Below, one piece after another: positions 7,956 through 16,993 of a stretch of DNA of 25,486 nt. Every line of letters begins with the position of its first letter. Positions within the stretch are counted from its first letter, which is position 1. Origin of the DNA: Ramicandelaber brevisporus (lineage: Eukaryota; Kickxellomycota; Ramicandelaberales; Ramicandelaberaceae); contig MU603022.1 in assembly GCA_025201865.1 (NCBI GenBank), positions 1-25,486 of the forward strand, read 5' to 3'. The translations under genes and the position numbers were made by a program. The notes under the pieces are model-generated. The model worked only from the letters and a program-made list of their open reading frames with translations. It was not told the origin of the DNA and did no database searches.

Positions 7956-8062
7956 ATATAAGCACACCGGTTGTATCAGGGTTCGTTCTTTCTTTTTAAT
8001 CATAACTTTTGCTCCTTCATTTTTCACCTTGTTTTGAATACGGATTCTATTCTTGTGTTTAT

Positions 8063-8098
8063 ATCATATCAAGGTGATTGATGTTGATGTTTGTGTTG
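8063..8098 (+). repeat. 36-bp direct repeat, copy 2
   Basis: Exact copy of 5931-5966. It lies about 107 bp past the stop of secreted peptide 2 and about 93 bp before the SSXT-protein ATG, so it may belong to that gene's promoter. Confidence 0.93.
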
Positions 8099-8190
8099 AT
8101 GAGGTTCTTGTCTTTGCTGTGTTTGCTTTCCCCACATTCTTTTCCATCGTATAATTTTTTCTTTGTTTGTTTTGACGCGACTTTGAAGCC

Positions 8191-9198
8191 ATGTCAAGCC
8201 GCAGCACAAAAAGAGGTGCAAAGTCTACTGCTGCCGCTACCACAGCAACAACGGCAGCTGCAGCGGCAGCAACAGCACCGTCGACAACGCCAGCGGCATT
8301 CAACTCGCTTTTGTATAATGGCAACGGCGGTGGTAACGGTAGTGGTGGCAGCAGCACACCTGCCGACACCAAGACCACGTACATCCCCATGTTCCACCCG
8401 AAGATCGTGCCTCTGTTGCTCGAGATCAACGGCGAGCTCATCAAGCTATGCACAGAGTTCCAGAACAAGGGTTGGACTGACGAGCCTGAGTTTGCAGTGT
8501 ATCAGCAGCGCTTGCAAAAGAATCTGGTGTTCTTGGCCACCGTTGCCGACCATTATCTATGTACAAATCCATTGCCACCGTATGGGTCGACATTTGCAAA
8601 GCCGAACGCTGGAAGTGGAGCAGCATCTGGCAAAGCGAATGACGACGGTGTGGCCAATGCACAGAATGCTGAGCGACTGCGGCTGTTGATTGACTTCTCA
8701 CAAGTGCCAACTACGCGTGCGGAATCAACAGAGAAGCTGAATGAGATGCTGAGGGAAGCTGCCGAAAAGTACAAGAAGCTGACGGATGCGATGCACAGCG
8801 ACATGCTGGTCTCAAGCCATGCTGCATTGGCGGCAGTGTGCAACGAGATTGGGCTGACACCCAATTCTATACAAGACAAGCAGCTCATGCAACAACTAAT
8901 GCCGCAACAGACGCAATCGCAACAACAGCCATCTGATGCTCCCAAAGTGCTCTGTGAACTATCAACAGACATGGTTGCAACTGGATTGCCTGACGGATGT
9001 GCATTGGATGAAGTCGGTATCCTTCGTGTTACTGATCCGCAGGTTCAAGGAACTGACTATCGAACCTACGATCCTATTGCACCATTCAGACTACCAAGGT
9101 CAATCATCCTTCCAGACGTAGCTCAAAGGCATCCAAGCCAACAACAACAGCAACAGCAGCTACAACATCAGCAGCAACAACGTACCCGGCAATACTGA
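8191..9198 (+). CDS. SSXT (SS18/GIF-like) domain protein
   Basis: A 335-residue protein with an SSXT-type helical domain at about 68-123. HPKIVPLLLEIN, LIKLCTEFQNKG, YQQRLQKNL and VFLATVAD match the SS18 pattern of I-x-K-x-L-x-E-N, LI, QN-x-GK, YQ-x-x-L-x-x-NL and YLA-x-IAD. SS18 proteins in animals are subunits of SWI/SNF (BAF) chromatin remodelers, and plant GIF proteins are transcription co-activators. A nuclear co-activator or remodeler role is therefore inferred. The N-terminal 60 residues are Ala/Thr then Gly/Ser/Asn rich. The middle has a charged helical stretch (about 178-205). The tail is glutamine-rich, as in SS18. The ATG at 8191 has a purine at -3. The segment after residue 130 matches nothing I know. 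Confidence 0.78.
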   Translation: MSSRSTKRGAKSTAAATTATTAAAAAATAPSTTPAAFNSLLYNGNGGGNGSGGSSTPADTKTTYIPMFHPKIVPLLLEINGELIKLCTEFQNKGWTDEPEFAVYQQRLQKNLVFLATVADHYLCTNPLPPYGSTFAKPNAGSGAASGKANDDGVANAQNAERLRLLIDFSQVPTTRAESTEKLNEMLREAAEKYKKLTDAMHSDMLVSSHAALAAVCNEIGLTPNSIQDKQLMQQLMPQQTQSQQQPSDAPKVLCELSTDMVATGLPDGCALDEVGILRVTDPQVQGTDYRTYDPIAPFRLPRSIILPDVAQRHPSQQQQQQQLQHQQQQRTRQY

Positions 9199-9275
9199 TG
9201 CGGTCACCTTGCATCATCCACATTCTTTTTCTTTATTGATTGGTTTTTTATCTTCTCTTCTCTTGTCCGTCCACA

Positions 9276-9635
9276 ATGGCATCCTTGACTGTTGGCAACA
9301 TACTCGACGATCTGCTTCAACCAGCGGTTACACAGTCCTCATCCTCCACCGCCTCGCCTGCCCAGGTTGCTGATTTGTCGCAGCTGCCATCTCGCGCTGC
9401 CGATCTCTCGACTGCCACCAGCTCCACCATTATCGCCGTGTCCAAAGCTCGCCAGGTTGCAGCTGCCATTCCGTCCATTGACACAGCCAGCCAGACACTG
9501 AAGGAGCTCGACCGGAAAGCACACGCCATTCAAGAAGCTATCATCCAAATCGAATCTTCCGCATCTGCGCCTCTATCGACGTCAGTGCATTCTGCCGCAG
9601 AAACTGTTGTGGTTGAAGAGGACTCACTTTGTTGA
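9276..9635 (+). CDS. Unrecognised small helical protein (119 residues)
   Basis: Not recognised. The ATG at 9276 is in good context (ACA before, G after) and opens a 119-residue product with no signal peptide or membrane span. It begins with a short helix (NILDDLLQPAV), then a Ser/Ala-rich region. A heptad-like helix follows from about residue 65 to 105, containing SKARQVAAAIPSID and LKELDRKAHAIQEAIIQIE. It ends in an acidic VVVEEDSLC. This resembles small coiled-coil subunits of assemblies such as BLOC-1/BORC, kinetochore or Mediator complexes, with a faint likeness to Snapin, but no family can be assigned. Its ATG is only 77 bp past the SSXT stop on the same strand, so its promoter must be very short or lie inside the upstream gene. 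Confidence 0.6.
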   Translation: MASLTVGNILDDLLQPAVTQSSSSTASPAQVADLSQLPSRAADLSTATSSTIIAVSKARQVAAAIPSIDTASQTLKELDRKAHAIQEAIIQIESSASAPLSTSVHSAAETVVVEEDSLC

Positions 9636-9976
9636 CAGAGTTGGTTTCTGTTTCTAGCTCCATCCAATACATATCCCGCTTCTCGTAATTGGCTCCTCCG
9701 TCCACGGTAGTGTGAATGAATGAATGAACGGGGGAAAGGTGAAATGCACTGCGCTTTGGCCAACTGAATCTGGCACTCTTTTCTTGGCTTTGGATGGACA
9801 GGCGATAGTGTGTTGACTACTCCACCTCACTTTTCCGCAACTCGACTTTGTTTTTTTGTTTTTTTTTTGAAAATACGATAACCTCCTCCTCTCTTTTTGT
9901 GTGCAACCTCCTTTGTCTTGCAAAGTACATACAGTGTGAACGAGAGGCTACCACGGCAGCAGTAACGGCAGCAACA
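9636..9976. other. Intergenic: IPMK promoter and leader
   Basis: About 340 bp with no gene. It contains T-rich tracts (about 9846-9869) followed by a pyrimidine-rich leader, the usual look of promoters in this window. There is no clear TATA box. Confidence 0.5.
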
Positions 9977-10993
9977 ATGGCAGCAGCAGCAGTAGCAGCG
10001 GCAGCTAACGGTAACTGTAGCGAAGCGTCATACTCACCATTCGACTCGCAGGTCGCTGGTCATGGCAACATTATGATGTCGGTCGATGGCAGCACTCTCG
10101 TCAAACCATCGACAGAGGCTGAGCGTGTGTTTTACGAAGTTGCATTCGGTGCTACAACAGCTGACGGCTCTCGCCAGCCATTGGCTGATTTCTTGCCTCG
10201 ATATTACGGCACTCTCGATGCTCACCGTGTCAACAACGGCAACATTCCACCAGCTACCGATGACCCATCGAATCCAAACACGCCAGATGCAGCACGGCCA
10301 GAGTCGCCAGAGTCACCAGAATCACAAGAGACACCAGTGCATGCGCCAGTGGCAAAGCTGATAAAGCAGGTAAAGCAGAAGCCTAAGCTTGATGTGCTGA
10401 TCTCGCTCGAAAACTTGACAGCATCATTCAGCAAGCCATGCATTCTCGATGTCAAGATTGGCACCAGGCTGCATGATGATTACTGCACTCCAGAAAAGCG
10501 GGAGAAGATGATTGCAAAGGCGAAGAAGACAACAACTGGCTCACTCGGTGTGTACATTTCAGGAGTGTCGCATTTCAACACGGAGGACGGCTCACAGTTC
10601 AAGCTGGATCGAATGTGTGGTCGGCAATATACCCAAGAAACAATTTACGATGGATTTGAAATGTTCCTGCCACCACGGCCTGAATACCGACAAGCGGTCA
10701 TCAAGGCAGTTTTGGACAGAGTTGACAAATTGAGACAAGCGCTGGTTTCAACAAATGGCTCGATCCGTCCACAGCTGTATGCATCATCCATCCTTATCAT
10801 TTACGATACCGCCGCTAGCGATATTGATACCAGTATCAATACGGACATCAAATTACAGTTCAAACTAATCGACTTTGCTCATTCTGAGTGGGCTCAATCC
10901 CCATCCACAGACGGACAAACATACGATGAACAGTACATCTTCGGTCTCGATAACCTTCATCGAATCTTCACTAACTGCCTTCATCAGGCATAA
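9977..10993 (+). CDS. IPK2: Inositol polyphosphate multikinase (Arg82/IPK2 family)
   Basis: A 338-residue kinase of the IPK family, which phosphorylates inositol trisphosphate and its products on the way to IP5/IP6. In yeast Arg82 also works with transcription factors in the nucleus. Signature sites are in order: the N-terminal QVAGHGN and VKP (26-44); the catalytic P-x-x-x-D-x-K-x-G as PCILDVKIG (154-162); SLGVYISG (189-196); the S-S-I-L strand (270-273); the Mg-binding IDFAHS (298-303); and GLDNLHRIF (323-331). A Pro/Glu/Ser-rich acidic insert (about 92-121) sits where the family varies. The ATG at 9977 (ACA before, G after) was chosen because the open frame upstream lacks another ATG and encodes leader-like sequence. 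Length is close to yeast Arg82 (355). Assignment to IPMK rather than IP3K or IP6K rests on size and context. Confidence 0.92.
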   Translation: MAAAAVAAAANGNCSEASYSPFDSQVAGHGNIMMSVDGSTLVKPSTEAERVFYEVAFGATTADGSRQPLADFLPRYYGTLDAHRVNNGNIPPATDDPSNPNTPDAARPESPESPESQETPVHAPVAKLIKQVKQKPKLDVLISLENLTASFSKPCILDVKIGTRLHDDYCTPEKREKMIAKAKKTTTGSLGVYISGVSHFNTEDGSQFKLDRMCGRQYTQETIYDGFEMFLPPRPEYRQAVIKAVLDRVDKLRQALVSTNGSIRPQLYASSILIIYDTAASDIDTSINTDIKLQFKLIDFAHSEWAQSPSTDGQTYDEQYIFGLDNLHRIFTNCLHQA

Positions 10994-11074
10994 TTCTACA
11001 ACATCTGCAACTATTCTTAATATACACACTTTTTATATAGACTTATAGACTTCATCATTCTATGCTATGATGCT
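10994..11074. terminator. Convergent 3' region of IPMK and polyQ genes
   Basis: Only 81 AT-rich bases separate the two convergent stop codons, so the 3' UTRs probably overlap. AATATA (about 11019) is the best plus-strand poly(A)-like element. Confidence 0.4.
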
Positions 11075-11401
11075 TTAATCAATGTTTATATCATCCGATT
11101 CCAGCGCCAGCACATTGTTTGCTCCCAGTGTGCGCACAGAGTCAACAGATATCTGTTGCTGAACATGAAGCGATGGCGCTTTCTCGCTTGGCGAAGCTGA
11201 CCTTGATTTGAACGACAGCGGCCGACGCTTGAACAGCTTGTTTGTCTTTGGCTTCACGGGCTTTGGATCAACTGCAACAATCATTAGATCTGACTCGGAT
11301 TCAATGAGAGGCTGCAGCATGTATCTATATGGATCAAGCGATGTTTGCTGGTCGTCCTCCTTCTGCTGCCGTACAGATTGACCGCGATTAAGCTGTAGCA
11401 T

Positions 11402-11454
<53 letters not shown>

Positions 11455-12160
11455 GGTGTTGCCGGTGTTGCTGTCGCACTGATTCGGGATAGACAAGATT
11501 ATCATTGGCAGATTCGTTTGATGAATGAACTGCTGCTGGATGCGTCACGATCATTGGCTTCCATGTGGCTGACGTTGACATCAATGGTGAAACTGCTGGT
11601 TGTAATGATGGTGAGGATGATGAAGGCGGTGATGACCCATGGTTGATAACTGCCACTGGACTGAGCGTCAGCCGCTGCGTCTGATTGGTGGCTAGAATTG
11701 CAGCAAATGCAGCATCGTCCATGACTGGTCTCCGCAGCTGTGGCTGTGATGTCGGCTTTGACATAATATGTGGTGTCATCGATGGTGTGACAAGACCACC
11801 AAAGATAGCGCTGTTCTCCTGTTGCTGGTTCAGCAGCTGTTGCACCTGTTGCACCTGTCGTTTGTCACTGCGCTTTGGTCGAAGAAACACACCCTCTGGT
11901 ACCGGCTGCTGCTGCTGTCTCTGCAGTGAGTCGTATTGCAGTTGAGGCGAAGGGCCAGCAGATAAGGTTGGCATTACTGGAGAGGCAGCGGTTGCGTGTA
12001 TTGGTGATGGCGATGCTGCTGCTGTTGTTGACGATATTGGGATGATAACAAGACTCGAGGGTCTGGAGGATCTGGAAGGTCGAGAGGGTCGCTGTATGGT
12101 GATATCTGCGAGGATCGCACTTGTTGTCGCCGTCGTGTGTAGGATACTTTGTTTATACAT
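11075..12160 (-). CDS. Unrecognised polyglutamine/serine-proline-rich protein
   Basis: Not recognised. The frame from the first ATG (12158-12160) gives 361 residues, mostly low-complexity Ser/Pro/Gln. The frame upstream has no other ATG and only encodes a TGARY repeat. Visible islands that look more ordered are EGVFLRPKRSDKRQVQQVQQ (about 88-107), FGGLVTPSMTPHIMSKP (about 120-136), SLDPYRYMLQPLIESESD (about 277-294) and a basic KTNKLFKRRPLSFKSRSASP (about 308-327) that could be a nuclear localisation signal with phosphorylation sites. A run of 18 pure CAA codons (11402-11455) encodes glutamine, with more glutamine upstream. A disordered nuclear regulator is plausible but only inferred. Its tail faces the IPMK gene. 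A first exon further upstream cannot be excluded. Confidence 0.65.
11402..11455 (-). repeat. Pure (CAA)18 coding microsatellite
   Basis: Eighteen uninterrupted CAA codons on the minus strand, reading TTG on the plus. It encodes polyglutamine in the unrecognised protein. Pure codon runs tend to change length by slippage. Confidence 0.95.
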
Positions 12161-12174
12161 TTGATTGTCAAGGT

Positions 12175-12219
12175 TGAGTTGAGCTGAGCTGAGCTGAACT
12201 GAGTTGAACTGAACTGAGC
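12175..12219. repeat. TGARY pentanucleotide array, nine units
   Basis: Nine tandem 5-bp units of the forms TGAGC, TGAGT and TGAAC with no indel, ending in a partial unit. It lies 15 bp upstream of the ATG of the minus-strand polyQ gene, so it would be in that gene's leader or core promoter. Confidence 0.85.
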
Positions 12220-12345
12220 TGATAGTGAGTTGTGCAGCTTTCAATTGATGACTGGTTCGAACTGGCAGTCGTTGTCAAAGTCGTCTGATACGGGTACTGT
12301 ATTGACTGGTAAAGTGGTGGGTCTAAAATTGTTGCCGCAGCTAGC

Positions 12346-12387
12346 CAGACAGACAGGCAGGCAGGCAGTCAGCCAGACAGACAGCCA
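12346..12387. repeat. CAGA/CAGG tetranucleotide tract
   Basis: A degenerate run of CAGA, CAGG, CAGT and CAGC units about 185 bp upstream of the polyQ gene's ATG. Confidence 0.8.
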
Positions 12388-12521
12388 GTTCGAAAAATAA
12401 AATAGAAAAACTGACAAGATACCAGTCAACTACTCGAGACTGTGGTAGACTCACGGAAAGCTCAACAAAAACAACGGCGCAATATGCAAAGTTGGATGCA
12501 CAAGAGAAAAAAGAAACGGTT

Positions 12522-12548
12522 GAAGAAGAAGAAGAAGAAGAAGAAGAA
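12522..12548. repeat. (GAA)9 microsatellite
   Basis: Nine exact GAA units within an ATG-less open frame on the plus strand. Confidence 0.9.
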
Positions 12549-14195
12549 AGTTTTGAATGTTGGCCGAGTGTAACAATCGTCGATGAGTCCAATCCTCGTC
12601 TCGGTACTCGCACCTCTCTTCGTGTCTCTATCACGTTCTTGTTCCTGTAGAGGTTCATGGAGAGGGGGGCTGGTTGACAACAAGGTTCGACAGTGACGTA
12701 AATGCGATCGTGCGAAAAAACACTCCTGTGACACTTTGCCTATTATGGGACCATAAAATCCTCGTGTCAACTGCCTCCATCTCTTTTTTCCTTTCGTTTT
12801 CTTTTATTGCTCCGATTCCTGTTCGTGTTTCGTTTAAATAAACATCATTCATCTTAAACAGAAAGAGGCAGCAACTTTACAGTAATTGATTAACTCAACA
12901 GAAAAAAAGACTGTTGGTATTGCCAAGTGTTTGATTGGAGGAGAGTGCCGATCTAATCCTGTCGCCACCAGTGTAGGAGGTTATGCAATTGAGATGATTG
13001 ACACTGTTGAAGTTTCTGAATAACAAACATTTAATTAATTTTTTGGCTTTACAGGGGGAAGGGGATCTCATAGAAAGATAGAAAGAGAGAAAGGAAGGAA
13101 GAAACAAGGAGGAGGAGGAGGAGGAGAGCTATGCAAAAACTACCATTCAGTTCATCCACATGGTGGATTTTCTGTACAGATGTTTGACTGGGGTCAACAT
13201 ACGCGTCTGCTTCTGCTTTGTTATTGTCGTTGTTGTTTTGTTGTTGTTGTTTGTTGGTAATACTGCAGATGCAGTTGGCGTTGAGAGAGATAGGAAAAGG
13301 AGGAGGAAGAGGAAGAGGAGGAATAGACTCGACAAACAAGGTCGCTTACGCTTTATTAAACTTCTGGTCGTACACGCAAAGTAAACCTCGCTTCTTACTT
13401 TCTGTCCTCTTTCCTCCACACTTCTTCATAGTCAACTATTGTACACACTCACGCATCAAAAACAAAACACACCTCCGCGTCTTACACGCAAACGCAAACG
13501 CACGCTCTCTCACACGCACACACATTCCAAGCAGTTCACAATCCGTACGTTTCCCAGAGCTCGTTCCTTTTTCATTTCCTTTTCTTTTCTTTCCTTTTTT
13601 CCCTTTTACTTATTGTACTCGCTCTCAAGCCGGCTCGTACACATTGTATCACGGCCGCCACATAGTTCAGGTCCCAATACTTGCCTCTGTCCGCCCCGTT
13701 CGTTCTCAACCTTCTTGAATAGGCAGGTAGAATACCATTTTTGATATTATTTCTCACCCGCGCCAGCAAGTCCGCAATTAAGAGTTGCTCGCCTTTTTTC
13801 TCGCTCATCCTCATTCTCTTCTTCCTCCTACTCCTCCTTCTCCGCTTACCCAGCCCACAGCCCTCAAGCTCGATCGACCTTCCACATCGCTTCATTTCTT
13901 GTGCCATCCACTTTATTGTGGCAAAATACACACGAAATAACATTTCAACATCACAATCGACGGTGCAACGAGAAAAGAATAAGCTTGCTCAGCCTATCGG
14001 CGGAGTCTTGACTGCGAAGTTGCCCTCGTTGCACTACTACTCTCCTTACTTTTTCACACACATACACACATCCACACACATCCATCCCCCCAATTTTATT
14101 ACTGCAGTGTTGTGGCGTCAAACATCACAAAAGAGTGGGAGGAGCATTCAAGCAATCGCGAGACATAGCGGAGCTCAAGTAATTACTTCACAAAC

Positions 14196-14217
14196 AAAAA
14201 AAAAAAAAAAAAAAAAA
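14196..14217. repeat. 22-nt A homopolymer
   Basis: An uninterrupted run of 22 A about 1 kb upstream of the WOPR gene. It could be a nucleosome-excluding promoter element or a trace of retroposition; no coding remnant was seen beside it. Confidence 0.85.
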
Positions 14218-15211
14218 CAACAAAAACCAAAACCAAACCCACCTCTACGCGCGGTTGCTGCCGCCACCACCACCACCACAAACACCAACACCACAATTAC
14301 AATCATAATTACCACCGACTGCTATCAGTTTTTCCCACCTTCATAAATAGACAGCTGCAACAACAGCAACAGCAGCAACAGCAAAACCTTCAACTGTGGT
14401 GTAGATTACTCGCGTTTATTCCACACCACTCCAGACGACAGCGCAATTCCGTCGCTACTCCTTTATTTTTTTACTTTTTTTCTTATTTTTCCACCTCCAC
14501 CTCCCTCTTCCTGTTAGTTGTCCACTTCGTATAAACCTTCACTAGCTAGACTTTTTTTCGTTTTACCCACACCATACTTTCTTCTCCTTCACTTTGTTCT
14601 TTTGCTTTTTCTTTTCTCTTCGATAGTTCCCACTGCCTTCGTATCACCCACATCTTTATACAGTTTCATTTCTTTTTTTCCTTCGATCTTCGTGTACTTT
14701 CAATCCTAGATAAATACACACGAACACACATACACGTAAACACACGAATACACACGAACACACACATACACACGCGCTTTCATCTCACATCATCCTGCAC
14801 TATACATACGCGCATATAAACACAGCCCAAACAGAATAAACCTGAACAGATAAATAGACTGACAATTGTTGACCGCGACCTTTTCTCTTCTCTTCTCTTC
14901 TTTCTCTACCGTTTCTTTCATTCAACTTGTTCACCTTTCTCGTGATAATACAACCACTGTCATACACTAAACGTGCTTTCTCAACCCAACCTGTGATACA
15001 CGCAAAAGCGCGTTTCTCGATACAACCCTTCTTTGTTTTTCTCTCTTCCAAACCAACTCACTGGGTCCTCTCTTTCCTGATACAACAACTTTGATACAGC
15101 TCCCACAAGAAATAACAAATACCAGCGCAACTTCACAACCCTACAGCTCCAACAAGTAACAACAACAATAACAGTCGTGCAACACAACTAAAAATCGACA
15201 GCTATCAAACA

Positions 15212-16993
15212 ATGCACTCAATTAACCACAGCATCCACAGTTCACGTAGTCTCGTTGGCCATGAGGTCCACTACGGCTACATTGAGGACGCTCAAGATGC
15301 AGCATATCTCTTCCAAGCAGCTCTCAACGGTGACATTCAGCTGTGGCAACATCGGCCCAAGGACACAAGTGACGTGGTGGCGTCAATCCGCAGCGGCACG
15401 ATCTTTGGATTCGAGCTCAAGAAGGGCTCATTTGAACGCTTCAATGACCACATGAACTGGAGTCCAACGCGCGCTGGTAACCGGGTTGGTTCGTCAACTT
15501 TCATGGTGTACCATGAAGTCAATGAGGGGTCAAAGCGCAAGACCAATACCGGCCACAGTATTATCAAGCGCCGCACTAGCGACAGTGCTGGTAGCAGCGA
15601 TGAGTGTGCATCGCCCGACACAGGCATCGACACTCCTCTCCAGCACCAACAACAATCCCAGGCTATGTTCTTCTCACCAGCAGCTGACCAGCACCAGCAA
15701 CTGCAGCAGCAACAACAACAACAGTCATCCCCATTCTCTCCACTTCCACGCTGTCTGCAGAATCGTACTCCAATATTCAGTGGCAAGATTCCAGGCAACA
15801 TTGGCACTTGCCGCGGCACCGGTCCGATCAAGCCAGGCGGTTATCGCAAGCATGGTGTCACTTGTCGCGTTGAGATTGGCGGCAAGAAGCTCGAGTATAG
15901 ATTCATCAACTATCTCAAGGATGAAGACATCCAGCAGAAACGGCTGCTGCGTCCGAGTCAAGATCCAGCATTTGCTCATCTTGTGCTGTGTGAAGAGCTC
16001 AAGCGATTTGTCAATGAAGAGTCCGAGTCGAAGCGGACAACAACTACAGCAGCAACGGCAACAGCAACAAACAAGGCTCGCAAGACCAAGACCAAGATCA
16101 CCACCGCCACTTCATCTGACGCTACAGAAATAGCAGCGGGTTCATTGTACACCAGCCCACCATCTCCATTAATGTCGTCCTCCATGCTCCCTGCCACGCC
16201 GACCCACTCACACAATGTGTACGCTGCTCAGGCGTGGACACAGCATACGCCATCCCACAGCAGTCCAATGAACTACTGCGCACCATCCACTAGCTACCCG
16301 ATGGCCGCCATTCCAGCATTCCCGCAACAGCCTCCGCTGCTCTCTCCAACTCAGTCGGACTACAGCAACAATATCAGCAGCTTCCCCAGCTCTCGTCGTC
16401 CAACTCATCAGCAGACTGGACTGCTGTCTCCACTCAGCCCCGTGGAATCTCCAGTTCGTCGCGTCCTCTTTCCGTCATCGACAGCGACTGTCACCTCCAT
16501 GAACACTCCATATGGTACTGTCACACCATCGTATTCTGGTACCAGCACACCCCAGTATCCAGTTAATCTCAAGCGCCGCATCACATTGCCGTATCCAGTT
16601 CCATCTATCCCAGCAACACCCATTCCAGTATCAGCAACACCGTCCCAGCAGATTACTGCTTCTCGTCTTCCACTGCCACTGGCATTGGCATTGCCATTCC
16701 CGTCCACACTGCGGACTACTCGCTCATTGAGCTCCATCCAAGCTGAAACATCAAAAGCATCATCTGCCACTGCTGTGACACCGTCGTTGCCAATTCCAGT
16801 GCCCACTAACAACCTGGGTAAGCGTGGTCGCAGTAGCTTTGACGATATTGACAGCGTTGACAGTATCATGAACTACAACATCCAAAACAACGATGGCAAT
16901 GCCCCAGCACTTCCACCTATCAAAAATCTCATCAAGCGTTTCAAGCAATTCGACAACAGTAACAACAGTAACAGCATTGACAACAGCTATTAG
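15212..16993 (+). CDS. WOPR-domain (Gti1/Pac2/Wor1 family) transcription regulator
   Basis: A 593-residue DNA-binding regulator of the fungal WOPR family, whose members control morphological switching, sporulation or virulence programmes. WOPRa spans about 17-104: GYIEDAQDAAYLFQAALNG (22-40), IRSGTIFGFE (59-68) and WSPTR (83-87), followed by STFMVYHEV, the equivalents of the family's GYI-x-T-x-x-DA, RSGSVFVW, WSPSR and FLVYRE. WOPRb spans about 203-268 (GPIKPGGYRKHGVTC, then FINYLKDEDI). A roughly 100-residue linker with a Gln run (164-171) separates the halves. The familiar RWTDG reads RFNDH, and GLIKKT is replaced. The C-terminal half is Ser/Thr/Pro-rich with a basic KARKTKTK (about 291-298), like the disordered tail of Wor1. 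The ATG at 15212 immediately precedes the domain. Which WOPR subgroup it belongs to is unclear. Confidence 0.88.
   Translation: MHSINHSIHSSRSLVGHEVHYGYIEDAQDAAYLFQAALNGDIQLWQHRPKDTSDVVASIRSGTIFGFELKKGSFERFNDHMNWSPTRAGNRVGSSTFMVYHEVNEGSKRKTNTGHSIIKRRTSDSAGSSDECASPDTGIDTPLQHQQQSQAMFFSPAADQHQQLQQQQQQQSSPFSPLPRCLQNRTPIFSGKIPGNIGTCRGTGPIKPGGYRKHGVTCRVEIGGKKLEYRFINYLKDEDIQQKRLLRPSQDPAFAHLVLCEELKRFVNEESESKRTTTTAATATATNKARKTKTKITTATSSDATEIAAGSLYTSPPSPLMSSSMLPATPTHSHNVYAAQAWTQHTPSHSSPMNYCAPSTSYPMAAIPAFPQQPPLLSPTQSDYSNNISSFPSSRRPTHQQTGLLSPLSPVESPVRRVLFPSSTATVTSMNTPYGTVTPSYSGTSTPQYPVNLKRRITLPYPVPSIPATPIPVSATPSQQITASRLPLPLALALPFPSTLRTTRSLSSIQAETSKASSATAVTPSLPIPVPTNNLGKRGRSSFDDIDSVDSIMNYNIQNNDGNAPALPPIKNLIKRFKQFDNSNNSNSIDNSY

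Larger units (their letters stand above)
12161..15211. other. 3-kb region with no firm gene, upstream of the WOPR regulator
   Basis: By far the longest gene-poor stretch here. It holds a TGARY pentamer array, a CAGR tetramer tract, (GAA)9, an AGG/AAG-rich tract (about 13079-13126), a 22-nt A run, long pyrimidine-rich plus-strand tracts (about 13380-14700), and a CA-rich tract of CACAC, CACGAA and CATACA words (about 14715-14775). Open frames are short or low complexity. A 50-codon ATG frame (12248-12400, plus) and neighbouring ATG-less frames are discussed as a finding. The last 2 kb carry the features of a promoter and long leader for the gene at 15212. An ATATAAA at 14814-14820 is one possible TATA element. 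Confidence 0.55.

Noticed and set aside
5931-8098. Reading the 36-bp direct repeats as LTRs or a target-site duplication
   Set aside because: They are too short for LTRs and too long for a usual target duplication, and there is no integrase, transposase or reverse transcriptase between them.
13741-14346. 201-codon plus-strand frame upstream of the WOPR gene
   Set aside because: No ATG at its start, and its content is Leu, Lys, Thr and Asn runs from simple repeats, including A22. No domain is seen.
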